A stretch of 64,000 nt of DNA from Pseudomonas sp. J452 (lineage in GTDB: Bacteria; Pseudomonadota; Gammaproteobacteria; Pseudomonadales; Pseudomonadaceae), in contig NZ_CP088294.1 of assembly GCF_024666525.1 (NCBI RefSeq), positions 2,232,001 to 2,296,000 on the forward strand. The letters run 5' to 3'. The translations under genes and the position numbers were made by a program. Under the pieces are notes generated by a model. That model saw only the letters and a program-made list of their open reading frames with translations, had not been told where the DNA came from and made no database searches. Positions 55,629-64,000 of this stretch are shown here, piece after piece; the first letter of the stretch is position 1; every line of letters begins with the position of its first letter.

Positions 55629-56116
55629 TGGTGGTGACACGTTCCGCTCACGGCTGGGTAATCTGGGCCAGCCTGGCGTTTGCCTTGTTGCTCAGCGTGG
55701 CGCCCATGCCGGACTTTATGGCCATCGGCCGCCCGCTGTGGCTGGCGCTGTTCCTTTCCTACTGGGCGCTGTCCGTGCCGCACCGCCTGGGCATGGTCTC
55801 GGCCTGGGTGTTCGGCCTGCTGGCGGATGTGCTGAATGGCTCGCTGCTGGGCCTGAATGCCCTGATCCTGACCCTGATCGTGTTCCTCGTGCTGTCGCTG
55901 CAGCGGCGTTTGCGCATGTTCCCCATGTGGCAGCAGAGCCTGGTGCTGCTGGTGGTGTTCGGCCTGGCCCAGCTGGTGCATCTGTGGCTGAATGCCCTGA
56001 CCGGTAATCGCCAGCCGACCCTCGAATTCGTCTTCCCGGCGCTGGTCAGCGCCTTGCTCTGGCCCTGGGTGTTCGCCATCCTGCGTGGGCTGCAACAGCG
56101 CTTCGGCGTTCACTGA
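55628..56116 (+). CDS. mreD: Rod-shape protein MreD
   Basis: A 162-residue inner-membrane protein with five helices, typical of Mre[32 protein letters not shown]. The ATG overlaps the mreC stop by one base, so the genes are coupled. It links MreC and MreB to the elongation machinery. Confidence 0.94.
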   Translation: MVVTRSAHGWVIWASLAFALLLSVAPMPDFMAIGRPLWLALFLSYWALSVPHRLGMVSAWVFGLLADVLNGSLLGLNALILTLIVFLVLSLQRRLRMFPMWQQSLVLLVVFGLAQLVHLWLNALTGNRQPTLEFVFPALVSALLWPWVFAILRGLQQRFGVH

Positions 56117-56171
56117 ATCGGCGTCGGCCGCCGTGCCGGCGACTGCCATTTCACGACAGGGAGATGTCTGC

Positions 56172-56771
56172 ATGGCCACCCTCTACCTGGCCTCAGGTTC
56201 CCCGCGCCGCCGCGAACTGCTGGCGCAGATCGGTGTGCCCTTCGTCACGTTAAGCGCCTCTATCGATGAAACCGCCTTGCCGGGCGAGACTGCGCCTGGC
56301 TATGTAGAGCGCCTGGCGCTGGATAAAGCGCGCGCCGGACTGGCCAGCCTGGGCGATTGCGGCGATGCTGTGGTGCTGGGGGCAGATACCGCCGTGGTGC
56401 TCGACGGGCAGATTCTCGGCAAGCCGCAGGATCGCGCCGAGGCGCTGGGCATGCTGGCGGCGCTGTCCGGGCGCGAGCATCAGGTGCTGACGGCGGTGGC
56501 GCTGGTCAGCCACTCGCGCAGTGCCGTGCAGGTGGTGACCAGTCGGGTCGGTTTCCGTGCCCTGCAGCCCGGCGAGGCCGAGGCCTACTGGGCCACCGGG
56601 GAGCCCTGCGACAAGGCAGGCAGCTATGGTATTCAAGGGCTGGCGGCGGTGTTCGTCAGCCAGTTACAGGGCAGTTACTCGGCGGTGGTCGGTTTGCCCT
56701 TGTGCGAGACCGCACAGCTACTCAACGAATTCGCAATTCCGTGCTGGCAGCCATTGCCGGTCAACAGTTAA
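56172..56771 (+). CDS. maf: Maf-family nucleotide pyrophosphatase (YhdE type)
   Basis: A 199-residue house-cleaning pyrophosphatase. Maf motifs are present: [30 protein letters not shown] and [14 protein letters not shown]. The position between mreD and rng matches yhdE of E. coli, a dTTP/UTP pyrophosphatase. GGGAG precedes the ATG at about 8 bases. Confidence 0.94.
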   Translation: MATLYLASGSPRRRELLAQIGVPFVTLSASIDETALPGETAPGYVERLALDKARAGLASLGDCGDAVVLGADTAVVLDGQILGKPQDRAEALGMLAALSGREHQVLTAVALVSHSRSAVQVVTSRVGFRALQPGEAEAYWATGEPCDKAGSYGIQGLAAVFVSQLQGSYSAVVGLPLCETAQLLNEFAIPCWQPLPVNS

Positions 56772-56831
56772 GAAGCCGCCGGTTCGGCATGCGGCCCATG
56801 GCCGGCAGCTTCATCGCGCAGAGTGGGATGC

Positions 56832-58289
56832 ATGAGCGAAGAGATCCTGATCAACATCACGCCGATGGAGTCGCGCGTGGCGGTGGTGGAAAACGGTGTG
56901 CTGCAGGAGGTGCATGTCGAGCGCACCCAGCGCCGCGGCATTGTCGGCAACATCTATAAGGGCAAGGTGGTGCGCGTGCTGCCAGGCATGCAGGCGGCCT
57001 TTATCGACATCGGCCTGGATCGCGCGGCCTTCATTCACGCGGCCGAGATCTCCACCCGCGAAGGCAGCGCGGTGGAAAGCATCAGCGCCCTGGTCCACGA
57101 AGGCCAGAGCCTGGTGGTGCAGGTGACCAAGGACCCGATCGGCACCAAGGGCGCGCGGCTGACCACCCATCTGTCGATTCCTTCGCGCTACCTGGTGTAC
57201 ATGCCGCGTACGGCGCATGTCGGCATCTCGCTGAAGATCGAGGAAGAGGCCGAACGCGAGCGCCTCAAGCAGGTGGTCACCGACTGCGTGGCCGCCGAGG
57301 GCATCGAAGAGGCCGGCGGTTTTATTCTGCGCACTGCCGCCGAGGGTGCCAGTGCCGATGAAATCCTCGCCGATATCCGCTACCTGCGCCGCTTGTGGGA
57401 GCAGGTCGCCGGGCAGATGCAGAGCGCCAAGACGCCTTCGGTGATCTACGAGGACCTGTCCCTGGCCCTGCGTACCCTGCGCGATCTGGTCAACCCGAAG
57501 ATCGAGAAGATCCGCATCGACTCGCGCGAGACCTTCCAGAAGATCACCCAGTTCGTCGACGAACTGATGCCGGAGATCTCCGATCGCCTGGAACACTACC
57601 CCGGCGAGCGCCCGATCTTCGACCTGTACGGCGTCGAGGACGAGATCCAGCGCGCCCTGGAGCGCAAGGTGCCGCTCAAGTCCGGTGGCTATCTGGTGGT
57701 CGACCCGGCCGAAGCGATGACCACCATCGACGTCAACACCGGCGCCTTCGTCGGTCATCGCACCCTCGAAGAGACCATCTTCAAGACCAACCTCGAAGCC
57801 GCCACCGCGATTGCCCGCCAGCTGCGCCTGCGCAATATCGGAGGCATCATCATCATCGACTTCATCGACATGGAAGATGAAGAGCACCAGCGCCAGGTGC
57901 TGCGTACCCTGGAAAAGCAGCTGGAGCGCGACCACGCCAAGACCAACATCATCGGCATCACCGAGCTGGGCCTGGTGCAGATGACCCGCAAGCGCACCCG
58001 CGAGAGCCTCGAGCAGGTGCTGTGCGAGTCCTGCAGCAGCTGCCAGGGCCGTGGCAAGCTGAAGACCCCGGAAACCATCTGCTACGAGATCTTCCGCGAG
58101 ATCCTCCGCGAGGCACGCGCCTATCAGGCCGAGGGCTACCGGGTACTGGCCAACCAGAAGGTGGTCGACTGCCTGCTCGACGAGGAGTCGGGCAATGTCG
58201 CCGATCTCGAAGCCTTTATCGGCCGCACCATCAAGTTCCAGGTGGAAAGCATGTACTCCCAGGAGCAATACGATGTGGTGCTGCTCTGA
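56832..58289 (+). CDS. rng: Ribonuclease G
   Basis: A 485-residue endoribonuclease that processes 16S rRNA and decays mRNA. An S1 domain (about 37-125: GNIYKGKVVRVLPGMQAAFIDIGLDRAAFIH), the RNase E/G catalytic core with the metal-binding Asp (VVDPAEAMTTIDVNTGAFVG and IIIIDFIDMEDEEHQ) and the zinc-link cysteines (ESCSSCQGRG) are all present. It lacks the long RNase E tail. Start MSEEILINITPMESRVAVVENG is standard. Confidence 0.96.
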   Translation: MSEEILINITPMESRVAVVENGVLQEVHVERTQRRGIVGNIYKGKVVRVLPGMQAAFIDIGLDRAAFIHAAEISTREGSAVESISALVHEGQSLVVQVTKDPIGTKGARLTTHLSIPSRYLVYMPRTAHVGISLKIEEEAERERLKQVVTDCVAAEGIEEAGGFILRTAAEGASADEILADIRYLRRLWEQVAGQMQSAKTPSVIYEDLSLALRTLRDLVNPKIEKIRIDSRETFQKITQFVDELMPEISDRLEHYPGERPIFDLYGVEDEIQRALERKVPLKSGGYLVVDPAEAMTTIDVNTGAFVGHRTLEETIFKTNLEAATAIARQLRLRNIGGIIIIDFIDMEDEEHQRQVLRTLEKQLERDHAKTNIIGITELGLVQMTRKRTRESLEQVLCESCSSCQGRGKLKTPETICYEIFREILREARAYQAEGYRVLANQKVVDCLLDEESGNVADLEAFIGRTIKFQVESMYSQEQYDVVLL

Positions 58290-58319
58290 GATGACCCGAA
58301 TCCGCCTGGATAGCCCTGC

Positions 58320-61300
58320 ATGAGTCGGCTGGCGCGCCTGCTTGTCTCCCTGTTGCGCATTGCCCTCGGGCTCTGCGCTATGGGCCTGGTGCTGGCGGCG
58401 CTGTATGCCAGCCTCGGCCGCGAACTGATACCGCTGGTGGCGGAGTACCGCGACGAGGTGCAGAGCAAGGCCCAGACCGCGCTCGGCATGCCGCTGAGCA
58501 TCGGCAGCCTGGAAGGGCGCTGGAGTGGCCTGGCGCCGCTGCTGTTTGCCCATGATGTGCAACTGGGCAGTGGCGCCAGCAGCATTCGCCTGGATCAGGT
58601 GCGGGTGGTGCCCGATGTGCTGCAGAGTCTGCTGAGCCGGCAGTTGCACATCGCCAATCTGGAACTGGATGGCCTGCAGCTCAGTCTGCGCGAGGATGAA
58701 CAGGGTGCCTGGAGTGTCGAGGGCCTGCCGGTGCGTGCCGCGGGCGCGCAGAAAGCCGATCCGCAACAGCTCCTGCAGGGACTGCAGCGCATCAGCACCT
58801 TGTCACTGCTGGACAGCCAACTGACTCTCGAACCCTTCGAACAGCCCCCTCTGAGCTTCACCTACGCCAACCTGACTCTGCGCAGCGGCCCCCAGCGCCA
58901 GCGTATCGACGCCCGACTGTTGCTGCCCGATGGTCAGCCGCTGGCCCTGCGCCTGCGGACCCGCCTGCAGCCCAAGGATTGGCTGAGCAGCCAGGCCGAG
59001 CTGTACCTCAGCCTGCCGCAGAGTGACTGGGCGCGCTGGTTGCCGAAAGGCCTGACGCAGGCCTGGCGCTTGGAAAAGCTGCAGGCCGGTGGCGAATTCT
59101 GGCTGGACTGGCATGACGGCCAGGTACAGCGTGCAGTGGCCCGCCTGCATGCCCCCGAACTGAGTGGCGGCTATGCCCAGCGCAAGGCGGTTAAGGTGCA
59201 GGATCTGGCGCTGAGCGCCTTCTTCACCCGCACGGACACTGGCTTCGACCTGCTACTCGACTCCCTGGCCCTGAGCCTGGGTGAGACGCGCTGGGGCGAG
59301 GTGCAACTGGCGCTGCGCCAGCAGAGCGCGGCAGAGGGGCGCGAGGAGCAATGGACGCTGAGCGCTGACCGTCTCGATCTGGCCCCGCTCGGCCCGGTGG
59401 TGAGTGCCCTGGCGCCGCTGCCTGAGCAGGCGGCCGAGGCCTTGCAGGCCCTGCGCCCGCAGGGGCTGCTGAGCAATATCCAGCTGACCTATCGTCCGCA
59501 ACTGACCAGTGCCGACCGTCTGCAGTATTCGCTGAACCTGGCGCAGGTCGGCATCAGCCCCTGGCATGGCATTCCTGCGGTGGAGAATGCCAGCGGCAGT
59601 GTCAGCGGCAATCTCAGCGATGGCGACGGCCGCCTGGCCAGCGAGAACTTCGGCCTGCATTTCGATCAGCTGTTTCCGGCGATGTGGCACTACCGCACAG
59701 CCGGCGCGCAGTTGCTCTGGCATTTCGATAGCGCCGGGCTGACCCTGCGCAGCCCCTATCTGCAAGTGGTCGGCGAGGAGGGCGCAGTGGCTGGCGACTT
59801 CCTCGTGCGCCTGCGCAAGGACCCGGCCGAAGAAGACTACATGGACCTGCGCGTGGGCATTCGCAATGGCGATGCGCAGTTCACCGGCAAGTACCTGCCG
59901 ACCCGCTCCCCGGGCATGAGCCCCAAGCTCAGCGAGTGGCTGAACAGCGCCATTCGTGCTGGCAAGGTTGATGAGGGCTATTTCCAGTACCAGGGCTCGT
60001 TGCTCAAGGGCGCCGATGCCGCGGCGCGCAGCCTCAGCCTGTATTTCCGCGTGCAGGATGCCGAACTGGCCTTCCAGCCGGGCTGGCCAGTGCTGCGCGA
60101 GGCACGTGGCGAGGTGCTGATCGAGGACAGTGGCGTGCGGGTGCGTGTCCCGCAAGGGCGCCTGCTGGATAGCCGACTCACGGCGGTCAGCGTCGATATT
60201 CCGCAGGTCGGGCCGGGGCGGGTGCCGCGCCTGAACGTGCAGGGGCAGGTGCAGAGCAGTGTGGTGGATGCCCTGAAGATTCTTCAGGAAGCTCCGCTGG
60301 GTACCGCAGACACTTTTGCTGGCTGGCGTGGTGAGGGGCCGTTGAGCGGCAAGCTCAACCTCGACATTCCCCTGGCTCAGGGGCAGCCGCCTCGGGTGCA
60401 GGTGGATTTCGCCACCGAGGGCGCGCGCCTGCAACTGAGCACGCCGGCGCTGGAGCTGAGCCAGATCAAAGGCGCCTTCCGTTTCGATACGGCTACCGGC
60501 CTGAGTGCCCCGGACATTCGTGCCCAGGCGCTGGGTCATGCCCTGCGCGGGCGGGCGATTGCCGGCGGCGCACGGGGCAAGGCGCGTACGCGGATCGAGG
60601 CCAACGGTCAGGTGCCGCTAACGACCCTGAGCAGCTGGCTGGGCGTGACCCAGGCACTGCCGCTGAGTGGCCAGTTGCCCTATGCCCTGAGCCTGAGCCT
60701 GGACGGCGCCGACAGCCAGTTGCGCATCAGCTCCGACCTCAAGGGCCTGGCCATCGATCTACCGGCGCCTTTCGGCAAGGTCGCCGGCGATAGTCGCGAA
60801 GCCGTCTGGCGCATGACCCTGCAGGGCAATGAGCGGCGTTATTGGCTGGATTACGCCGGACAGGCCAGCCTGGCCTTTGCTGCGGCGCCGGGGCAGGTGT
60901 TGCAGGGGCGCGGCGAGCTGCGTCTGGGCGGTGCCTCGGCCAGCCTGCCCGGTGCCCCGGGCCTGGGCATTGCTGGGCGCCTCAGCGAGCTGGACTGGTC
61001 CGCCTGGCAGGCGCTGGGCAAGCAATATGGCGGTACGCCGGGCGCCACCGGCAACCTGCAATTCCTGCGTGGCGCCGACTTGCAGATCGATCGCTTCAGT
61101 GGCTTCGGTACCCAGGTCGACAACCTGGCGGCCAAGCTGGCTCGCAGCAGCCACGGCTGGCAGCTTGACCTGGCCAGCGCGCTGCTGGAGGGGCGGATCA
61201 ATCTGCCGGATGCTGCTGGTGCGCCAATCGAAGTTGACCTGGCACGCCTGAGTTTCCCGCCGGCCGAGCCACCGAGTCCGGCTGACAAGGATAAGCCGGA

Positions 61301-62153
61301 TGCCCTGGCTGCAGTCGATCCACGGCAGTTCCCGGCCCTGGATCTGCGCATCGCCCGCGTATTGCAGGGCGATCAACTGCTCGGCGCTTGGTCGCTTAAG
61401 GCGCGCCCGACGGCCGAGGGGGTGCGTTTCAATGAGCTGTCGTTGCAGCTCAAGGGCTTGCAGGTCAAGGGGGCTGCGGGTTGGGAGGGCGCGCCTGGCG
61501 CTAGCAGTAGTTGGTACAAGGGGCGGCTCGAAGGCGCCAACCTGGGTGACGTGCTGCTGGCCTGGAACTTTGCCCCGACAGTCACCAGCGAGCGCTTCCG
61601 TCTGGATGTCGATGGCCGCTGGCCCGGCTCGCCGGCCTGGCTCAGTCTCAAGCGTTTCAGCGGCCGCATGGACGCCAGTTTGCGCAAGGGGCAGATGGTC
61701 GAGGTCAAGGGCTCGGCGTCGGCGCTGCGGGTGTTCGGTTTGCTCAACTTCAACTCGATCAGTCGACGCCTGCGCCTGGATTTCTCTGATTTGCTCGGCA
61801 AGGGCCTCAGTTATGACAAGGTCAAGGGCCTGCTGATAGCCAGCGACGGGGTGTTCGTCACCCGCGAGCCGATCAAGATGGAGGGGCCGTCCAGCGGCCT
61901 GGAACTTAATGGCACCCTGGACATGGCGCGCGACCAGATCGACGCCAAGCTGCTGGTGACCCTGCCAGTGACCAACAACCTGCCACTGGCCGCGCTGATT
62001 GTCGGCGCACCGGCGGTGGGTGGTGCGCTGTTCGTGGTCGACAAGCTGCTGGGTGATCGCGTGGCGCGTTTCGCCAGCGTGCAATACAGCGTCAAGGGGC
62101 CCTGGCAGAACCCGGCCATCACCTTCGACAAACCTTTTGAAAAACCCCGATGA
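58320..62153 (+). CDS. yhdP: YhdP-family AsmA-like envelope protein
   Basis: A 1277-residue protein with one N-terminal helix (LLVSLLRIALGLCAMGLVLAALYASLGRELIP), a DUF3971 region and an AsmA-type C-terminal region (LDFSDLLGKGLSYDKVKG, then PLAALIVGAPAVGGALFVVDKLLGDRVARFASVQYSVKGPW). AsmA-like proteins bridge the periplasm as long beta-taco structures and move phospholipid to the outer membrane. The position after rng matches E. coli. Confidence 0.93.
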   Translation: MSRLARLLVSLLRIALGLCAMGLVLAALYASLGRELIPLVAEYRDEVQSKAQTALGMPLSIGSLEGRWSGLAPLLFAHDVQLGSGASSIRLDQVRVVPDVLQSLLSRQLHIANLELDGLQLSLREDEQGAWSVEGLPVRAAGAQKADPQQLLQGLQRISTLSLLDSQLTLEPFEQPPLSFTYANLTLRSGPQRQRIDARLLLPDGQPLALRLRTRLQPKDWLSSQAELYLSLPQSDWARWLPKGLTQAWRLEKLQAGGEFWLDWHDGQVQRAVARLHAPELSGGYAQRKAVKVQDLALSAFFTRTDTGFDLLLDSLALSLGETRWGEVQLALRQQSAAEGREEQWTLSADRLDLAPLGPVVSALAPLPEQAAEALQALRPQGLLSNIQLTYRPQLTSADRLQYSLNLAQVGISPWHGIPAVENASGSVSGNLSDGDGRLASENFGLHFDQLFPAMWHYRTAGAQLLWHFDSAGLTLRSPYLQVVGEEGAVAGDFLVRLRKDPAEEDYMDLRVGIRNGDAQFTGKYLPTRSPGMSPKLSEWLNSAIRAGKVDEGYFQYQGSLLKGADAAARSLSLYFRVQDAELAFQPGWPVLREARGEVLIEDSGVRVRVPQGRLLDSRLTAVSVDIPQVGPGRVPRLNVQGQVQSSVVDALKILQEAPLGTADTFAGWRGEGPLSGKLNLDIPLAQGQPPRVQVDFATEGARLQLSTPALELSQIKGAFRFDTATGLSAPDIRAQALGHALRGRAIAGGARGKARTRIEANGQVPLTTLSSWLGVTQALPLSGQLPYALSLSLDGADSQLRISSDLKGLAIDLPAPFGKVAGDSREAVWRMTLQGNERRYWLDYAGQASLAFAAAPGQVLQGRGELRLGGASASLPGAPGLGIAGRLSELDWSAWQALGKQYGGTPGATGNLQFLRGADLQIDRFSGFGTQVDNLAAKLARSSHGWQLDLASALLEGRINLPDAAGAPIEVDLARLSFPPAEPPSPADKDKPDALAAVDPRQFPALDLRIARVLQGDQLLGAWSLKARPTAEGVRFNELSLQLKGLQVKGAAGWEGAPGASSSWYKGRLEGANLGDVLLAWNFAPTVTSERFRLDVDGRWPGSPAWLSLKRFSGRMDASLRKGQMVEVKGSASALRVFGLLNFNSISRRLRLDFSDLLGKGLSYDKVKGLLIASDGVFVTREPIKMEGPSSGLELNGTLDMARDQIDAKLLVTLPVTNNLPLAALIVGAPAVGGALFVVDKLLGDRVARFASVQYSVKGPWQNPAITFDKPFEKPR

Positions 62154-62208
62154 AGTCCGCTGCCCGTACTTGGAGTAGCATGCAGTCATCACCCCGTCGG
62201 TAGTCTTC

Positions 62209-63063
62209 ATGTCGCTTGCCGTGATTCAGATGGTCAGCCAGGACGATGTGCTGGCCAACCTCGCCGCCGCCCGCCGCCTGCTCGAACAGGCCGCCGCTGG
62301 CGGTGCGCGCCTCGCCGTGCTGCCGGAGAATTTCGCCGCCATGGGCCGGCGTGACCTGGCCGCCCTCGGGCGTACCGAGGCCGAGGGCAGCGGGCCGATC
62401 CTGCCCTGGTTGCAGCAGACCGCCCGCGACCTGCAGTTGTGGATAGTCGCCGGTACCATTCCCTTGCCGCCCGATGGCCAGCCGAATGCCAAGGCGCATG
62501 CCTGTTCGTTGCTGCTCGATGCCCAGGGCCAGCGGGTGGCGCGCTACGACAAGCTGCACCTGTTCGATGTCGATGTGGCCGACAGCCGTGGCCGCTATCG
62601 CGAGTCGGACGACTATGCCTTTGGCAGCCAGGTAGTAGTGGCCGATACCCCGGTGGGTCGCCTCGGCCTGACGGTCTGCTACGACCTGCGTTTTCCCGAG
62701 CTGTACAGCCTGTTGCGGCAAGCGGGTGCCGAGCTGATCAGCGCGCCAGCTGCATTTACGGCGGTGACGGGCGCGGCGCATTGGCAGGTGCTGCTGCGCG
62801 CCCGGGCCATCGAGACCCAGTGCTATGTGCTGGCGGCCGGGCAGGGTGGCAGCCATCCGGGCGGCCGCGAGACGTTCGGCCATTCGGCCATCATCGACCC
62901 CTGGGGCCGGCCGCTGGCCGAGCAGCCCACAGGCGAGGCCGTCTTGCTGGCCACCCCGGATGTTGCCGAGCAGGCGCAGATCCGCCAGCGCATGCCAGTG
63001 GCCAGCCACCGACGATTTTTTGCCCCGGCCGTTCCAGGGCCGGCGCCTACGGAGAAGTTATGA
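62209..63063 (+). CDS. Carbon-nitrogen hydrolase (Nit1-like, deaminated glutathione amidase type)
   Basis: A 284-residue nitrilase-superfamily amidase. The catalytic triad is visible: E40 (AVLPENFA), K115 (RYDKLHLFDVDV) and C157 (LTVCYDLRFPELY). The sequence DKLHLFDVDVAD is typical of the Nit1/YafV-like group that removes deaminated glutathione. The substrate is inferred from family only. The stop overlaps tldD by 4 bases (ATGA). Confidence 0.9.
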   Translation: MSLAVIQMVSQDDVLANLAAARRLLEQAAAGGARLAVLPENFAAMGRRDLAALGRTEAEGSGPILPWLQQTARDLQLWIVAGTIPLPPDGQPNAKAHACSLLLDAQGQRVARYDKLHLFDVDVADSRGRYRESDDYAFGSQVVVADTPVGRLGLTVCYDLRFPELYSLLRQAGAELISAPAAFTAVTGAAHWQVLLRARAIETQCYVLAAGQGGSHPGGRETFGHSAIIDPWGRPLAEQPTGEAVLLATPDVAEQAQIRQRMPVASHRRFFAPAVPGPAPTEKL

Positions 63064-64000
63064 GCGAGACATTGCTATCGGTCAGCGCGCACCTGCTGAC
63101 CCCCGGTGGCCTGAGCATCGAGCAGTTGCCGAATATCCTCGGCGAGCTGGCCGGCCCCGGCATTGATGCCGCCGACCTGTATTTCCAGAGCCAGATATCC
63201 GAGAGCTGGGTGCTGGAGGACGGCATCGTCAAGGAAGGCAGTTTCAACCTCGACCAGGGCGTCGGCGTGCGCGCCCAGTCCGGCGAGAAAACCGGCTTTG
63301 CCTACAGCAATGCGATCACCGCCGATGCCCTCAGCCAGGCCGCACGGGCAGCCCGCTCGATCTCGCGGGCCGGTCAGCAGGGCAGCGTGCAAGCCTTCAG
63401 CAGCCCGCAGGTGACCGCGCTGTATGCGCCGGGCAATCCGCTGGATGTGCTGGGTCGGGCGGAAAAGGTCGAACTGCTCAAGCGTATCGACCAGGCCACT
63501 CGCGCCCTTGATCCACGTATCCAGCAGGTCACCGTCAGCCTCTCCGGCGTCTGGGACCGCATTCTGGTCGCGGCCAGCGATGGCAGCCTGGGCGCGGATA
63601 TCCGTCCACTGGTGCGCTTCAATGTCAGCGTGATCGTCGAGCAGAACGGCCGCCGCGAGCGTGGCGGCCATGGCGGTGGTGGGCGTACCGACTACCGCTA
63701 TTTCTTGGAGGAGGACCGCGCCATGGGCTATGCCCGCGAGGCCTTGCGCCAGGCGCTGGTCAACCTCGAAGCGCAGCCCGCTCCGGCCGGTACCTTCCCG
63801 GTGGTGATGGGCGCCGGCTGGTCGGGCGTGCTGCTGCACGAGGCCGTGGGCCACGGCCTGGAGGGCGATTTCAACCGCAAGGGCAGTTCGGCCTACAGCG
63901 GCAAGATCGGCGAAAAGGTCGCCTCCAGCCTGTGCACCATCGTCGATGACGGCACCCTGGCCGGCCGTCGCGGCTCGCTCAGCGTCGATGACGAAGGCAC
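63060..64000 (+). CDS. tldD: Metalloprotease TldD, 3'-truncated by window
   Basis: The frame is open from ATG 63060 to the window end (313 codons of about 480). The zinc motif HEXXXH is present (LLHEAVGHGLEGDFNRKG), preceded by VVMGAGWSGV. MSETLLSVSAHLLTPGGLS and LEDGIVKEGSFNLDQGVGVRAQSG are TldD signatures. TldD works with TldE/PmbA in a heterodimeric periplasm-independent protease used for peptide maturation, for example of microcin B17 and antitoxin CcdA. The partner is not in the window. Confidence 0.94.
   Translation, partial: MSETLLSVSAHLLTPGGLSIEQLPNILGELAGPGIDAADLYFQSQISESWVLEDGIVKEGSFNLDQGVGVRAQSGEKTGFAYSNAITADALSQAARAARSISRAGQQGSVQAFSSPQVTALYAPGNPLDVLGRAEKVELLKRIDQATRALDPRIQQVTVSLSGVWDRILVAASDGSLGADIRPLVRFNVSVIVEQNGRRERGGHGGGGRTDYRYFLEEDRAMGYAREALRQALVNLEAQPAPAGTFPVVMGAGWSGVLLHEAVGHGLEGDFNRKGSSAYSGKIGEKVASSLCTIVDDGTLAGRRGSLSVDDEG

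Overview
The window is a high-GC stretch of a Pseudomonas-type gammaproteobacterial chromosome. The evidence is the gene content and order: speC-piuA-piuC-piuB, a dpp operon next to roxSR, and gatCAB divergent from mreBCD-maf-rng-yhdP-nitrilase-tldD. Many intergenic REP-type palindromes of the kind known from Pseudomonas support this. Most of it looks like core genome. No rRNA, tRNA, CRISPR array, prophage or large insertion sequence was seen.

Region by region. 1-1231 is the 3' part of an OprD-family porin, followed by a DUF3422 gene on the minus strand. 2894-14469 is an amide/urea module. A transporter-kinase hybrid sensor and its LuxR-type response regulator (minus strand) are divergent from a UrtABCDE-type ABC importer, which is followed by a formamidase (fmdA) and an FmdB-like zinc-ribbon protein. 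The same palindrome, TACGTC-N4-GACGTA, lies upstream of both urtA and fmdA and is a good candidate operator. 14497-15255 holds a REP-associated tyrosine transposase flanked by its likely REP substrates. Then come prfC, speC and the iron-linked piuA-piuC-piuB genes. After these are pxpABC (5-oxoprolinase), with pxpC frameshifted in a G run, a small exported protein made of six 13-residue repeats, and an orphan Leu/Ile/Val-type binding protein.

28623-34510 is a minus-strand dipeptide importer, dppABCDF. It is followed by a SIMPL-domain protein, the redox two-component pair roxSR, an AEC permease, and a minus-strand cell-envelope group: pbpC, a small exported protein and a thioester-containing alpha-2-macroglobulin. 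Next are a periplasmic solute-binding-like protein, a carboxymuconolactone decarboxylase-like protein, an RlpA-like lipoprotein and gatB-gatA-gatC. Divergent from gatC is the shape and division cluster mreB-mreC-mreD-maf-rng-yhdP-nitrilase-tldD; tldD runs off the window.

Functional picture. The first quarter looks like a nitrogen-scavenging system: import of urea or short-chain amides, deformylation to ammonium and formate, and control by a sensor whose input domain resembles a nucleobase/hydantoin permease. The middle holds polyamine synthesis, iron-siderophore uptake, oxoproline recycling and peptide uptake. The last third is cell wall, translation-coupled amidation and morphogenesis. Gene names rest on motifs and remembered family sequences; no database search was run.
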